From Acidisphaera sp. S103 (lineage in GTDB: Bacteria > Pseudomonadota > Alphaproteobacteria > Acetobacterales > Acetobacteraceae), in contig NZ_LMUJ01000032.1 of the NCBI RefSeq assembly GCF_009765975.1, forward strand, positions 1 through 64,000: 64,000 bases of DNA, given 5' to 3'. Numbering within the stretch: the stretch's first letter is position 1; each line of letters starts with the position of its first letter. The notes beneath the pieces were generated by a model. That model was not told the origin of the DNA, ran no database searches, and was given only the letters and a program-made list of their open reading frames with translations. The position numbers and the translations under genes are program-made. Below, piece by piece: positions 20,991 through 30,698 of this stretch.

Positions 20991-21071
20991 CCGTCATGGC
21001 CGGGTGTGTCCCGGCCATCTTCGCACCGGCGGACGAAGCGCGGATGGCCGGGACAGGCCCGGCCATGACGG
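20991..21071. repeat. REP-like palindromic element, copy B, in the nuoJ-nuoK gap
   Basis: CCGTCATGGCCGGG at the left and CCCGGCCATGACGG at the right are complementary, enclosing a second GGCCATC/GGATGGCC pair. A partial unit (CCGTCGTGGCCGGGG) begins near 20962. Same family as copies at 16426 and 51411. Confidence 0.78.
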
Positions 21072-21144
21072 ATGGGCTGCAGCCAACCTCTTATCCTGAT
21101 GCCTGCACGCCCGACCACAAGGGTAGCGGCAAGGAGTGCCATCC

Positions 21145-21456
21145 ATGATGGACGTCGGTCTGGGCCACTACCTGGTGGTCTCCGCCATCCTGCTCGTTCT
21201 GGGCATTTTCGGCATCTTCCTGAACCGCAAGAACGTCATCGTCATCCTGATGTCGATCGAGTTGATCCTGCTGGCCGTCAACCTGAACTTCGTCGCTTTT
21301 TCGGCCGCGCTGAATGATTTGGCGGGGCAGGTGATGGCGATGCTGGTGCTGACGGTCGCGGCGGCCGAGGCGGCGATCGGGCTGGCTATTGTCGTCATCT
21401 ACTTCCGCAACCGCGGGTCGATTCAGGTTGAAGACGTCAACCTGATGAAGGGTTGA
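21145..21456 (+). CDS. nuoK: NADH-quinone oxidoreductase subunit K
   Basis: Small three-helix antiporter-like subunit (about 103 residues), related to MrpC. The conserved membrane Glu residues are visible in [13 protein letters not shown] and [20 protein letters not shown] at 21131-21136 supports ATG 21145; ATG 21148 is equally usable, and the GTG at 21136 overlaps that site. The stop region overlaps the nuoL frame. Confidence 0.95.
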   Translation: MMDVGLGHYLVVSAILLVLGIFGIFLNRKNVIVILMSIELILLAVNLNFVAFSAALNDLAGQVMAMLVLTVAAAEAAIGLAIVVIYFRNRGSIQVEDVNLMKG

Positions 21457-21458
21457 AC

Positions 21459-23387
21459 ATGCTGTTCGGAATTGCCGTTTTCGCGCCATTGGCGGGCGCC
21501 CTGGTGTCCGGCCTGCTGGGCAAGGCGATCGGCGACAAGGGCGCCATGGGCGCGTCCGTCCTGGGCATGGTGATCGCCGCCATCTGCGGGCCGGTGGCGT
21601 TCTTCCAGCTCACAGGCGGCGCCGATCCCGCGGTGCTGGACCTGGGCAGTTGGATCGAGTCCGGCCGGTTCCACGTCGACTGGGCACTGCGCTACGACAC
21701 GCTGTCGGCCGTCATGGTGGCCATGGTCTCGTTTGTGTCGATGCTGATCCATGTCTACTCCATCGGCTACATGGGGCACGAGGCTCGGCCGCGGTACCGG
21801 TTCTTCGCGTACCTGTCGCTGTTCACCTTCGCCATGCTGATGTTGGTTACTGCCGACAACCTGACGCAGTTGTTCTTCGGCTGGGAAGGCGTCGGCCTGT
21901 GCTCCTATTTGCTGATCGGCTACTGGTATGACCGGCCGTCCGCCAACGCGGCGGCGATCAAGGCGTTCGTGGTCAACCGCGTCGCCGACCTGCCGTTCGC
22001 GGTTGGCCTCGCGCTGATCTTCTTCAAGTTCGGTTCGGTCGAGTTCTCCACCATCTTCCCGGCGGTGGCGCAGCACGGTGCGGACACCTATTCGCTGTTC
22101 GGCTCGACATTCTCTGCCATCGAGGTGATCGGCTTCCTGCTGTTCATCGGCGCCATGGGCAAGTCGGCGCAGCTTGGGTTCCATGTGTGGCTGCCGGACG
22201 CGATGGAGGGGCCGACGCCGGTCTCCGCACTGATCCATGCGGCGACGATGGTGACGGCGGGCGTGTTCCTGATGGCGCGGATGTCGCCGCTGATGGAATA
22301 CGCGCCGTATGCGCTGGGGTTTGTGACGTTCGTTGGCGCCTCGACGGCGTTGTTCGCGGCGACGGTCGGGTGCTGCCAGACAGATATCAAGCGGGTGATC
22401 GCGTATTCAACGTGTTCGCAGCTTGGCTACATGTTCGCTGCGGCAGGCGTCGGCGCCTATCAGGCGTCGGTGTTCCATCTGATCACGCACGCCTTCTTCA
22501 AGGCGCTGCTGTTCCTGTCGGCCGGGTCGGTGATCCATGCGATGTCGGATGAGCAGGACATGCGCAAGATGGGCGGGCTGGCGAAGATTATCCCGATCAC
22601 CTGCATCGTGATGTGGATCGGCAATCTGGCGCTGGCCGGTATTCCATGGTTCGCCGGGTACTACTCCAAGGACGCGATCATCTCCGCCACCTATGCGGCG
22701 GGGACGGGCATCGGCATGTATGCCTTCATCTGCACGGTGCTGGCCGCGTTCCTGACGGCATTCTACTCCTGGCGGCTGCTGTTCATGACCTTCCACGGCA
22801 CGTCGCGGGCCGACCACCACGTGCTGGAGCACGCCCATGAAAGCCCGTGGGTGATGCTCGGGCCGCTGGTCGTGCTGGCCACGGGCGCGGTGTTTGCGGG
22901 CTGGGCGCTGCATGGCTGGTTCATCGGTTCGGATTGGCCGCATTTCTGGAACGGCGCGATCTTCAACGGGCCGCATAACCAGGTGATTGAACATCTCGAG
23001 GATGTTCCGGGTTGGGTTGAACTCGCCCCCTTGGTCGTCGGCCTGCTGGGGATTGGGGTGGCGTATGTGATGTATATCGCCAATCCGCTGCTGCCGATGC
23101 GCCTGGCGCAGCAGTTCGGGCCGATCTACCGGTTCGTGCTGAACAAGTGGTATTTCGACGAGCTGTACAACGTGATCTTCGTGCAGCCGGCAATCCGCCT
23201 GGCACGCCTGTTCTGGCAGGTCGGCGACGTCACCATCATCGACGGGGTGCCGAACGGGCTGGCGGAGCTGACCAGCGACGGGTCGCGCGAGGTCGTCAAA
23301 ATCCAGACCGGCTCCCTGGCGGTCTATGCCTTTGCCATGCTGATCGGCGTCGTCGTGCTGATCGGCATCTTCATGCTGAGCCGGTGA
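21459..23387 (+). CDS. nuoL: NADH-quinone oxidoreductase subunit L
   Basis: Largest antiporter-like proton-pumping subunit, at the distal end of the membrane arm. The 642-residue protein has the family core (FFGWEGVGLCSYLLIGYW, KSAQLGFHVWLPDAMEGPTPVSALIHAATMV) and a long C-terminal lateral helix region (LNKWYFDELYNVIFVQPAIR). Membrane Glu in the GWEG motif and Lys in MGKSAQ are the conserved proton-path residues. ATG 21459 follows the nuoK stop directly. Confidence 0.97.
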   Translation: MLFGIAVFAPLAGALVSGLLGKAIGDKGAMGASVLGMVIAAICGPVAFFQLTGGADPAVLDLGSWIESGRFHVDWALRYDTLSAVMVAMVSFVSMLIHVYSIGYMGHEARPRYRFFAYLSLFTFAMLMLVTADNLTQLFFGWEGVGLCSYLLIGYWYDRPSANAAAIKAFVVNRVADLPFAVGLALIFFKFGSVEFSTIFPAVAQHGADTYSLFGSTFSAIEVIGFLLFIGAMGKSAQLGFHVWLPDAMEGPTPVSALIHAATMVTAGVFLMARMSPLMEYAPYALGFVTFVGASTALFAATVGCCQTDIKRVIAYSTCSQLGYMFAAAGVGAYQASVFHLITHAFFKALLFLSAGSVIHAMSDEQDMRKMGGLAKIIPITCIVMWIGNLALAGIPWFAGYYSKDAIISATYAAGTGIGMYAFICTVLAAFLTAFYSWRLLFMTFHGTSRADHHVLEHAHESPWVMLGPLVVLATGAVFAGWALHGWFIGSDWPHFWNGAIFNGPHNQVIEHLEDVPGWVELAPLVVGLLGIGVAYVMYIANPLLPMRLAQQFGPIYRFVLNKWYFDELYNVIFVQPAIRLARLFWQVGDVTIIDGVPNGLAELTSDGSREVVKIQTGSLAVYAFAMLIGVVVLIGIFMLSR

Positions 23388-23391
23388 TAGA

Positions 23392-24924
23392 ATGAACGCT
23401 GTAGCCAACGCCGCCGGTTTCCCGATCCTGTCGCTGATCACATGGCTGCCGCTGGTCGGCTGCCTGGTGATCATGATGGTGCGCGGCGACGAACAGACTG
23501 TCGCGTCCAATGCTCGGTGGACGGCGCTGTGGACCAGCCTGCTGGTGCTGGTGCTGTCGCTGGTCCTGTGGGTGAAGTTCGACCCGTCGGACGGCGGGTT
23601 CCAGTTCAACGAACACGTCACCTGGCTGCCGGAATACAAGGTTGGCTACAGCATGGGCGTGGACGGCATTTCCGTGCTGTTCGTTCTGCTGTCCACGGTG
23701 CTGACGCCGATCTGCATCCTGGCGAGCTGGGAAGCGATCCACACCCGCGTCCGGGAATTCATGATCAGCTTCCTGATCCTGGAAACCATGATGGTGGGCA
23801 TGTTCTGCGCGACGGATTTCGTCGTGTTCTACATGTTCTTCGAGGGCGTGCTGATCCCGATGTACCTGATCATCGGCGTCTGGGGCGGGCCGCGCCGGGT
23901 CTATGCGGCGGTAAAATTCTTCCTCTACACGCTGACCGGGTCGGTGCTGATGCTGCTGGCGCTGATCGCCATGTGGGTGCATGCCGGCACCACCGATATC
24001 CCCGTGCTGATGCACACGATGTTTCCGGCGGGGATGCAGAACTGGCTGTTCCTGGCGTTTTTCGCCTCCTTCGCGGTGAAGGTTCCGATGTGGCCGGTGC
24101 ATACCTGGCTGCCGGACGCGCATGTGGAGGCACCGACCGCGGGGTCCGTCATCCTGGCGGGCGTGCTGTTGAAAATGGGCGCGTACGGGTTCCTGCGGTT
24201 CTCGGTGCCGATGCTGCCGCAGGCGGCGGCGCATTTCGCGCCCTTCATGTTCACCCTGTCGGTGGTGGCGGTGATCTACACGTCACTGGTCGCGCTGGCG
24301 CAGGAGGATATGAAGAAGCTGATCGCCTATTCCTCGGTCGCCCATATGGGCGTCGTGACGATCGGCATTTTCACCTTCAACGTGCAGGGGATTTCCGGCG
24401 CGCTGTTCCAGATGCTGTCGCACGGGGTGGTGTCGGCTGCTTTGTTCCTTGTCGTCGGGGTGGTTTACGACCGGATCCATACGCGGGAGATCGCGCGTTA
24501 CGGGGGTCTGGCCGACCGGATGCCTGGCTACTCGCTGGTGTTCATGCTGTTCATGATGGCCTCGATCGGGCTGCCCGGCACCGCTGGGTTCGTGGGTGAG
24601 TTCCTGGTCATCATCGGCTCTTTGCAGGTGAATTTCTGGCTGGCGCTGCTGGGCGGCATGGGGATGATCCTGGGGGCAGCCTATATGCTGTACATGTATC
24701 GCCGGGTTATCTTCGGCCGGATTACCAAGGACGATCTGCGGCACATTCTGGACCTGAGCCCGCGTGAATGGGCGGTGTTCGCGCCGCTGGTCGTGCTGAC
24801 CCTGTGGATGGGGATCTACCCGTCCAGCTTCACCAGCTTCTTCGATGCCAGCGTGGGGGCGATGGTGCAGCAACATACCGCCGCACTTGCGGCCACAACC
24901 AAGCTCGCCGGGATCATGCACTGA
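23392..24924 (+). CDS. nuoM: NADH-quinone oxidoreductase subunit M
   Basis: Antiporter-like proton-pumping subunit with about 14 helices, 510 residues. Typical segments are GVDGISVLFVLLSTVLTPI, FFEGVLIPMYLIIGVWGG, AVKVPMWPVHTWLPDAHVEAP and DMKKLIAYSSVAHMG. It starts 4 bases after nuoL, and its TGA overlaps the ATG of nuoN. Confidence 0.97.
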   Translation: MNAVANAAGFPILSLITWLPLVGCLVIMMVRGDEQTVASNARWTALWTSLLVLVLSLVLWVKFDPSDGGFQFNEHVTWLPEYKVGYSMGVDGISVLFVLLSTVLTPICILASWEAIHTRVREFMISFLILETMMVGMFCATDFVVFYMFFEGVLIPMYLIIGVWGGPRRVYAAVKFFLYTLTGSVLMLLALIAMWVHAGTTDIPVLMHTMFPAGMQNWLFLAFFASFAVKVPMWPVHTWLPDAHVEAPTAGSVILAGVLLKMGAYGFLRFSVPMLPQAAAHFAPFMFTLSVVAVIYTSLVALAQEDMKKLIAYSSVAHMGVVTIGIFTFNVQGISGALFQMLSHGVVSAALFLVVGVVYDRIHTREIARYGGLADRMPGYSLVFMLFMMASIGLPGTAGFVGEFLVIIGSLQVNFWLALLGGMGMILGAAYMLYMYRRVIFGRITKDDLRHILDLSPREWAVFAPLVVLTLWMGIYPSSFTSFFDASVGAMVQQHTAALAATTKLAGIMH

Positions 24925-26345
24925 TGAACTGGACCCTCGCCCTTCCCGAGATCGTCCTGGCCTGCGTCGGCATGGCGACCTTGATTTTCGGCGTGCTGCG
25001 CAAGCAGGACAGCACCCTGCTGTGCTCGATGTTCGTGATCGGCGGCTTCCTGATCTCCGGGCTGCTGGTGCTGACGCGGGCCAACGGCTTCGGTTTCCAT
25101 GGCCAGTTCGTGGCCGATCCTTTCAGCGCCTTCAACCAGATCCTCATCATCTCCGGCGCGACTCTGTCGTTGATCCTGGCATTGGATTGGAACCGTTCCC
25201 AAGGGATCGCCCGGTTCGAATTCCCGGTGCTGATGCTGTTCTCCACCGTCGGCATGATGATCATGGCCGGCGCGTCCAACCTGATGACGCTGTATCTGGG
25301 GTTGGAGCTGATGTCGCTGGCGCTTTACGTGCTGGCGGCGTTCGCTCGGGATGATCTGCGGTCGTCGGAAGCGGGGCTGAAGTATTTCGTGCTGAGCGGC
25401 CTGGCGTCCGGCCTGCTGCTGTATGGCATTTCGCTGGTGTACGGATTCTCCGGCACCATGGACCTCGGGTCGCTGCATGAATTGTTGCTGAAGCCGGAAA
25501 GCGCTTCGCCGGGCCTGGTTGTGGGCATCGTGTTCGTTCTGGTCGGACTGGCGTTCAAGGTTTCCGCCGTGCCGTTCCATATGTGGACGCCGGATGTGTA
25601 TGAGGGCGCACCGACACCGGTGACGGTGTTCTTCGCAACCGGGCCGAAGGTGGCGGCAATGGCACTGCTGCTGCGGGTGATGGGCACGTCGTTCGCGTCC
25701 CTTGTGGGGGCGTGGCAGATCCTGGTGGTGATCGTGTCAATTGCGTCGATGGTGCTGGGTGCGTTCGCGGCGATCGGGCAGACCAACATCAAGCGGCTGA
25801 TGGCGTATTCGTCGATCGGGCATATGGGCTACGCGCTGATCGGCCTGGCCGTGGGCACCGCCAGCGGGATACGCGGCACGCTGGTCTACATGGTGATCTA
25901 CGTGTTCATGACGGCGGGCACTTTCGGCTGCATCCTGGCGATGCGGCGTAAGGGCAAGGCGGTGGAGCAGATTTCCGACCTGGCCGGCTTGGCGACGAAC
26001 GATCCGGCGCTGGCATTGGTGTGGGCGCTGTTCCTGTTCAGCTTGGCCGGTATTCCGCCGATGTCCGGATTCTTCGGCAAGCTGTACATCTTCCTGGCGG
26101 CCGTGCAGGGCGGTTTGTGGACGCTGGCGATAATCGGCGTGCTGACCAGCGTGGTGGGTGCGTTCTATTATATCCGCGTCATCAAGGTCATGTACTTCGA
26201 TGCGGCGACCGAACCCTTCGATGCCAAGCCGGCGTCGCTGTCGTTCGTGGTGGCGGCAACAGGGCTGTTCACCGGGTTCTTCTTTCTGTTCCCCGCCCCG
26301 ATTGTCGCCGCGGCCCAGGCGGCGGCGGGCGTGCTGTTCCGCTAG
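24924..26345 (+). CDS. nuoN: NADH-quinone oxidoreductase subunit N
   Basis: Third antiporter-like subunit and last gene of the operon, 473 residues. Segments SLALYVLAAFARDD, KVSAVPFHMWTPDVYEGAPTPVT and NIKRLMAYSSIGHMGYALIG are diagnostic. The open frame extends upstream to 24768 inside nuoM, but ATG 24924 overlapping the nuoM stop is the natural start. With this gene all 14 complex I subunits are present in the order A to N. Confidence 0.97.
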   Translation: MNWTLALPEIVLACVGMATLIFGVLRKQDSTLLCSMFVIGGFLISGLLVLTRANGFGFHGQFVADPFSAFNQILIISGATLSLILALDWNRSQGIARFEFPVLMLFSTVGMMIMAGASNLMTLYLGLELMSLALYVLAAFARDDLRSSEAGLKYFVLSGLASGLLLYGISLVYGFSGTMDLGSLHELLLKPESASPGLVVGIVFVLVGLAFKVSAVPFHMWTPDVYEGAPTPVTVFFATGPKVAAMALLLRVMGTSFASLVGAWQILVVIVSIASMVLGAFAAIGQTNIKRLMAYSSIGHMGYALIGLAVGTASGIRGTLVYMVIYVFMTAGTFGCILAMRRKGKAVEQISDLAGLATNDPALALVWALFLFSLAGIPPMSGFFGKLYIFLAAVQGGLWTLAIIGVLTSVVGAFYYIRVIKVMYFDAATEPFDAKPASLSFVVAATGLFTGFFFLFPAPIVAAAQAAAGVLFR

Positions 26346-26417
26346 CGTCATCGTTATTGGGTGGCGGCGTATCCGAACGGTATGACCGCACCATCCACTT
26401 GGAGCGAAGTCCGCTGA

Positions 26418-27530
26418 ATGGACGCTGATCCGAACACCGCTTCCGCCCTGTCCGATGGCGAACTGGTGCTGCGGTTCGAAAGCATTGGCGACAACTGCGA
26501 ACTCGGGCTGGTGCAACGGCGGGCGGGGGCGGAGCCGCTGGGCCTGCTGCGCTTTGCCGGCGTTCCGCTGCGCAATCTGGTCAGGGGCCTGAACGCCAGG
26601 TTCGCGAATATCGCCGATCCAAGCCATATCCGGATCAACGTCGAGCACGACGAGTATATGGTCAAGCTGACCAAATACGATTTCACCTTCCATGCGCAGG
26701 TGAAAGCCGGCGAAATCGCGCCGGAAGTGCTGCATCAGCAGCAAGTCCGCACGATCGGTTTTCTCGCCGGGAAGTTGATCGCCGACCTGGAGACTCCCGC
26801 CAAGATCCTGGTGTTCCGTCAGAACGAGCCGTTGCTGGCCGGCGATCTGATCGATCTGCGGGTCGCGCTGGCGGCCTATGGCCCGAACGTCCTGTTATGG
26901 GTGCGGGAGGCCTGTCCAGGTCATCCGCCGGGATCGGTGGTGGTGGCGGACGAGCGGATGATGGTGGGTTATGTGCGGCGCCTTGCCGAACGCGACTCGG
27001 TGCCGGACCTGGATTTCGGGTCCTGGATGCGGATGCTGCGCCGCGCCCATGCGATTTGGCTGCGGGCGAGTGGCGGGCGTTTGGTGAGTGGGGCGGCCGA
27101 ACCGCCGGCTCGGACGGAACTGGCCTTCGGGATCGAGGGAAACGCTGGGCCGAACCTTGGGGTGGGCTGGTCGGGGCCGGAAGCCGGGTACCAGTGGACG
27201 GTTGGCGAGCGTAGCGTGCTGATTGTCGATGTTCCCGGCGAGGCAGACGAATACTGGCTGGAGATGGATGTCGCGCCCTACATCAAGCCGCCCTTGCTGC
27301 CGCGACAGCGGTTGGATGTGCTGATCGGCGGGACGCTGGTGCATAGCTTCGTCGCGTTGCCGCGCGGCGAGGTGGGGTGTGTGGTGCCGGGTCGTCTGGT
27401 GACGGGGCGCAAGCAGATCGAGATCATGCTGGATCATCCCAATGCGGCCAGCCCGATGCTGGTGGCGGGGGACAAGGATGACAGGCGGCTGGGGGTGTCG
27501 TTCCACCGGATTGCGCTGGTGTGTGCTTAG
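26418..27530 (+). CDS. Conserved protein of unknown function
   Basis: Soluble 370-residue protein without signal peptide or membrane helix. Its N-terminal half opens with LRFESIGDNCELGLVQRRAGAEPLGLLRF, a motif I know from uncharacterised proteins of Acetobacteraceae and methylobacteria that often occur near glycan or exopolysaccharide genes. A second conserved-looking region is DFGSWMRMLRRAHAIWLRA. The C-terminal 130 residues look beta-rich. No catalytic motif could be assigned. It begins 72 bases after nuoN and may be read through from it, though no functional link to complex I is apparent. Confidence 0.7.
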   Translation: MDADPNTASALSDGELVLRFESIGDNCELGLVQRRAGAEPLGLLRFAGVPLRNLVRGLNARFANIADPSHIRINVEHDEYMVKLTKYDFTFHAQVKAGEIAPEVLHQQQVRTIGFLAGKLIADLETPAKILVFRQNEPLLAGDLIDLRVALAAYGPNVLLWVREACPGHPPGSVVVADERMMVGYVRRLAERDSVPDLDFGSWMRMLRRAHAIWLRASGGRLVSGAAEPPARTELAFGIEGNAGPNLGVGWSGPEAGYQWTVGERSVLIVDVPGEADEYWLEMDVAPYIKPPLLPRQRLDVLIGGTLVHSFVALPRGEVGCVVPGRLVTGRKQIEIMLDHPNAASPMLVAGDKDDRRLGVSFHRIALVCA

Positions 27531-27891
27531 GCGGGAAGAGGGGTGATCGTTTCCCGGCCGTTTGTCGCTGTCGTTTCGGGTGATACCTGCTACGTCGTAT
27601 TGGTGGCGACAAAGTCATCAAGCGCACACAGAGTTGCACCGAGTTTGCACAGAGTTTCACAGAGGAAGGAATATGGCGCTGCGCGCCGTTGATGTTTTCT
27701 TTCGAGGCTGATCGGTGTGCGCGGGTGATCCTGGTTTTCTGGGTGTACGCTTGGTGTGACCCTGTGGGTGCTTGATTGTTCTTCTGAAGCATAGATTGGG
27801 CGTGACGCACTGGCCGGGCTATCAGCCTGCCAGTGTTCTTATCAATTGAAACGACACTGTCGGGGTGCCGCCGCATCGCGGCCGTGGGTGG
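27531..27891. other. Non-coding gap with short CACAGAG repeats
   Basis: This 361-base space lies between the convergent unknown gene and the serine hydrolase. I see no gene. At 27624-27665 there are three imperfect direct repeats of about 12 bases (CACAGAGTTGCAC, CGAGTTTGCAC, AGAGTTTCACAGAGG). Their role is unknown. Confidence 0.5.
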
Positions 27892-29076
27892 TCAGTCGGT
27901 GATCGCGGCGTAGACCATGTCGCGGAACAGTACCCGGTAGTGTTCCCGCTGGATCGGGGCCTGGATCATCAGCACGGCGTACAGCCGTTCCGTGGGATCG
28001 ACCCAGAACGTGGTGCCGGCGGCGCCGCCCCAATAGTAGTTGCCGACCGATCCGGGGAACGGCGCCATGCCCGGCTGGGTCCGCACCGCGAAGCCCAGGC
28101 CGAAGCGGTGGCCGGGCGGCAGCAGGTCAGCCGGTCCAGTGATGGTCCCCAGATGGTCGGACGTCATCAACTCGATGGTCTTGCGACCGAGCAGGCGAGT
28201 GGCGGCGAGACGGCCGTTGCCGAGGAGCATGCCGAGGAAGCGGGCATAATCCATCGTGCTGGCCACCATGCCGCCGCCGCCGGATTCGAACAGCGCCGGC
28301 CGCCGGACATCCAGCAGGGCGACATCGGTGCTGTTCTCGGGGTCCTTGGCGAAGGGTTCGGCGATGCGGGACTGATCGGCGGCGGGGACCGAGAAGCCGC
28401 TGTCGGTCATGCCGAGGGGCGTCAGGACACGTTCGGAGAGGAAGGTTCCGAGGGTCTGGCCGGAGATGACCTCCACCAGACGGCCCAGCACATCGGTGGA
28501 GCGGCTGTATTCCCACCTCGTGCCCGGCTGGTGCAGCAGCGGCAGGGCGGCAAGGCCCTCGGCCTGGTCGGCGTTGGACTGTTTCAGCCGGGCGATGCGG
28601 GATTGCGCATAGGCTTTGTGAATTGGCGTGTTGCCGCGAAATTCGTAGGTCAGGCCGGAGGTGTGGCGCAGCAGGTCCTGGACGGTGATGGGGCTTTTCG
28701 GCGCCGTGGTGGTGTAGCCGTCGCCTGAGATGACTCCGACCTGGGTGCTGGCGAAGGCGGGGATGTATTTGCTGATCGGGTCGCCGAGGAGCAGGCGGCC
28801 TTCTTCCCACAGCATCATCACGCCGACGGACACGAGTGCCTTGGTCATGGAATAGATGCGGAAGATCGCATCCGTGCCCATGGGCTTGTCGGAAGCCGGA
28901 TCCTGGCGGCCGAAACTTTGGTGGTAGGCGACCTTGCCGTGGCGGGCGACCAGCGCGACGGCGCCGGGGATGTGGCCGCTGGCGATGCGTTCATTCAGCG
29001 CCGCGGACAGCCGGTCGAGGGCGGCCTGGCTGAGGCCGACTTCCTCGGGCTTGGCGGTTGGCAAGGGGGCGGTCAT
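27892..29076 (-). CDS. Serine hydrolase, beta-lactamase/esterase family (class C-like)
   Basis: A 394-residue penicillin-binding-protein-like hydrolase; members include EstB-type esterases and D-aminopeptidases rather than true resistance enzymes. The nucleophile motif is S76-M-T-K79 (FRIYSMTKAL). The second motif is Tyr in WEYSRSTDVLGRLVE, and a GG-A-G stretch near the C-terminus may serve as the third. There is no signal peptide at the chosen ATG 29076, which has GGAAGGA upstream; the longer frame to 29337 gives a low-quality leader and overlaps the divergent oxygenase gene. Substrate unknown. Confidence 0.85.
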   Translation of the reverse strand: MTAPLPTAKPEEVGLSQAALDRLSAALNERIASGHIPGAVALVARHGKVAYHQSFGRQDPASDKPMGTDAIFRIYSMTKALVSVGVMMLWEEGRLLLGDPISKYIPAFASTQVGVISGDGYTTTAPKSPITVQDLLRHTSGLTYEFRGNTPIHKAYAQSRIARLKQSNADQAEGLAALPLLHQPGTRWEYSRSTDVLGRLVEVISGQTLGTFLSERVLTPLGMTDSGFSVPAADQSRIAEPFAKDPENSTDVALLDVRRPALFESGGGGMVASTMDYARFLGMLLGNGRLAATRLLGRKTIELMTSDHLGTITGPADLLPPGHRFGLGFAVRTQPGMAPFPGSVGNYYWGGAAGTTFWVDPTERLYAVLMIQAPIQREHYRVLFRDMVYAAITD

Positions 29077-29269
29077 CGGCGTGGTCCTTCCGGCGGTCTG
29101 GGTGGCGCAGTATGGCCCGGCGGGCGGCGGGATCAAGGCGGTCCGGATCGGCGGTGCCGACGGCTTCACTTTTCTTATGCGTTGCGATGGGATTAGCATG
29201 ACCGTGCTTCGGGTACGCGAAGCCGTGCCCGTTTCGCCAATGCAGCAAACAGGCAGGAGGGACTCGGCC

Positions 29270-30547
29270 ATGCTTTCACGTGACGAGAACGAACTGATTA
29301 CCCGGGTGGCGTCCGGGACGCCGATGGGAAATGCCATGCGGCGCTATTGGATTCCGGCATTGCTGGCGCGCGAGATCGCCGAACCGGATGGTGAGCCGGT
29401 GCGGGTGCGGTTGCTGGGGGAGGATCTGCTGGCGTTCCGCGACAGTGTCGGGCGGGTCGGGCTGGTGGACGAATACTGTCCGCATCGCCGAGCGTCACTG
29501 TTTTTTGGACGTAATGAGGAGTGTGGGCTGCGGTGTGTGTATCACGGCTGGAAGTTCGATGTCAGCGGCGCGTGCGTCGACATGATGAACGAGCCGGAGG
29601 AGAACGACTTCAAGCATAAGGTGCAACTGACGGCGTATCCCACCTGTGAGCTGGGCGGTGTCGTATGGGCCTATCTGGGGCCGGTCGAGCACATGCCCCC
29701 GGTGCCGAAATTCGCCTGGACCGCGGCGCCGGAAACCCATCTGCACGTAACGAAAGTGATCCAGGAGTGCAACTGGCTGCAGGGGCTGGAGGGCGGCATC
29801 GACACGTCCCACGCACCGATCATGCACCGGCTGTTGAGTGAGAGTTCGACTCGCGGCGGGTTCAAGCCGTCCAATCCGTTCGTGCGTGGCAAGGCGCCCA
29901 AACTCGTCGTCGATATCACGGATTACGGCTATCAGTATGCTGGTTTGCGGCCGCTGGGCGATGCGGAAATGCACATTCGGACCTATCATTTCGTGCTGCC
30001 GTTCCATCAGATCCGGCCGTCCCGGGCCGAGAGTGGTGTACCGTTGGTCGCCGGGCACTCCTGGGTACCGATCGATGACGAAACGACGATGGTGTACAAC
30101 TGGGCGTACAGTCCCGGTGAGGCGCTGACCGACCTGGACCGGCAGGAGCGGGGGCTGGGGAACGGGCCGGTGCATGTCGATCCCGCGACGTTCCGGTCGC
30201 ACGCCAATCGCGCCAATAATTACATGCTTGATCGAAACGTGCAGCGTTCGGAGAGCTATACCGGTATCGACGGGATCAACGTGCAGGACCGGGCGATCCA
30301 GGAGAGCATGGGGCGGATCGTGGATCGCTCCAAAGAGCATCTGGGGCCGGCGGACAAGGCGATCATCCAGGCGCGCAAGCTGTTGCGTCAGGCGGTGAAG
30401 ACGGTGGAGGCCGGTGGAACCCCCGACGGGACAGGCACGAGCTACTATGCCTTGCGCGCGCATGAGGCTGTGCTGCCGAGCGGTGCGGACTGGCGGCGGG
30501 AGGTGACGCCGGAGATGCGGGCGGAGGTGATCCTGCAGACGGTATAA
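29270..30547 (+). CDS. Rieske non-heme iron oxygenase, alpha subunit (phthalate 4,5-dioxygenase-like)
   Basis: Predicted ring- or ether-cleaving oxygenase of 425 residues that needs a separate reductase, not found nearby. The Rieske [2Fe-2S] ligands are Cys70, His72, Cys89 and His92 (CPHR and CVYHGW). The mononuclear iron site is suggested by GGIDTSHAPIMHRLL, with two His following an Asp. The substrate is unknown; the family includes phthalate- and vanillate-type demethylases and dioxygenases. The ATG at 29270 has CAGGAGGG before it. The frame extends to 28934 but that leader is not protein-like. It is divergent from the serine hydrolase. Confidence 0.87.
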   Translation: MLSRDENELITRVASGTPMGNAMRRYWIPALLAREIAEPDGEPVRVRLLGEDLLAFRDSVGRVGLVDEYCPHRRASLFFGRNEECGLRCVYHGWKFDVSGACVDMMNEPEENDFKHKVQLTAYPTCELGGVVWAYLGPVEHMPPVPKFAWTAAPETHLHVTKVIQECNWLQGLEGGIDTSHAPIMHRLLSESSTRGGFKPSNPFVRGKAPKLVVDITDYGYQYAGLRPLGDAEMHIRTYHFVLPFHQIRPSRAESGVPLVAGHSWVPIDDETTMVYNWAYSPGEALTDLDRQERGLGNGPVHVDPATFRSHANRANNYMLDRNVQRSESYTGIDGINVQDRAIQESMGRIVDRSKEHLGPADKAIIQARKLLRQAVKTVEAGGTPDGTGTSYYALRAHEAVLPSGADWRREVTPEMRAEVILQTV

Positions 30548-30639
30548 CGCCGCGCTGCCGTCAGGCGCGCTGGCTTTACGGTGGCGAGCCTCATGCCGGT
30601 GCGGCCTCGACCAACACGCCTGACCTCTCTCCGATTGGC

Positions 30640-30686
30640 CAGTTTACCTGAACAGATAGACTTTACAGTTTACCTGTTCATATGAT
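30640..30686 (+). promoter_or_regulatory. marR promoter with candidate operators
   Basis: CAGTTTACCTG occurs twice, at 30640-30650 and 30666-30676, and TGAACAG (30649-30655) is inverted as CTGTTCA (30674-30680). A likely -10, TATGAT at 30681-30686, is 18 bases from TAGACT at 30657-30662. The repeats thus lie across the promoter, 13-59 bases before the marR ATG, which fits autorepression. Binding is inferred. Confidence 0.5.
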
Positions 30687-30698
30687 AGCTGATCGGGC

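Noticed and set aside
27892-29076. Beta-lactamase resistance gene
   Set aside because: The SxxK hydrolase resembles esterase or peptidase members, has no signal peptide and no resistance context.
28934-29269. Long N-terminal extension of the Rieske oxygenase
   Set aside because: The 112 extra codons overlap the divergent serine hydrolase start and show no domain; a strong ribosome site precedes ATG 29270.
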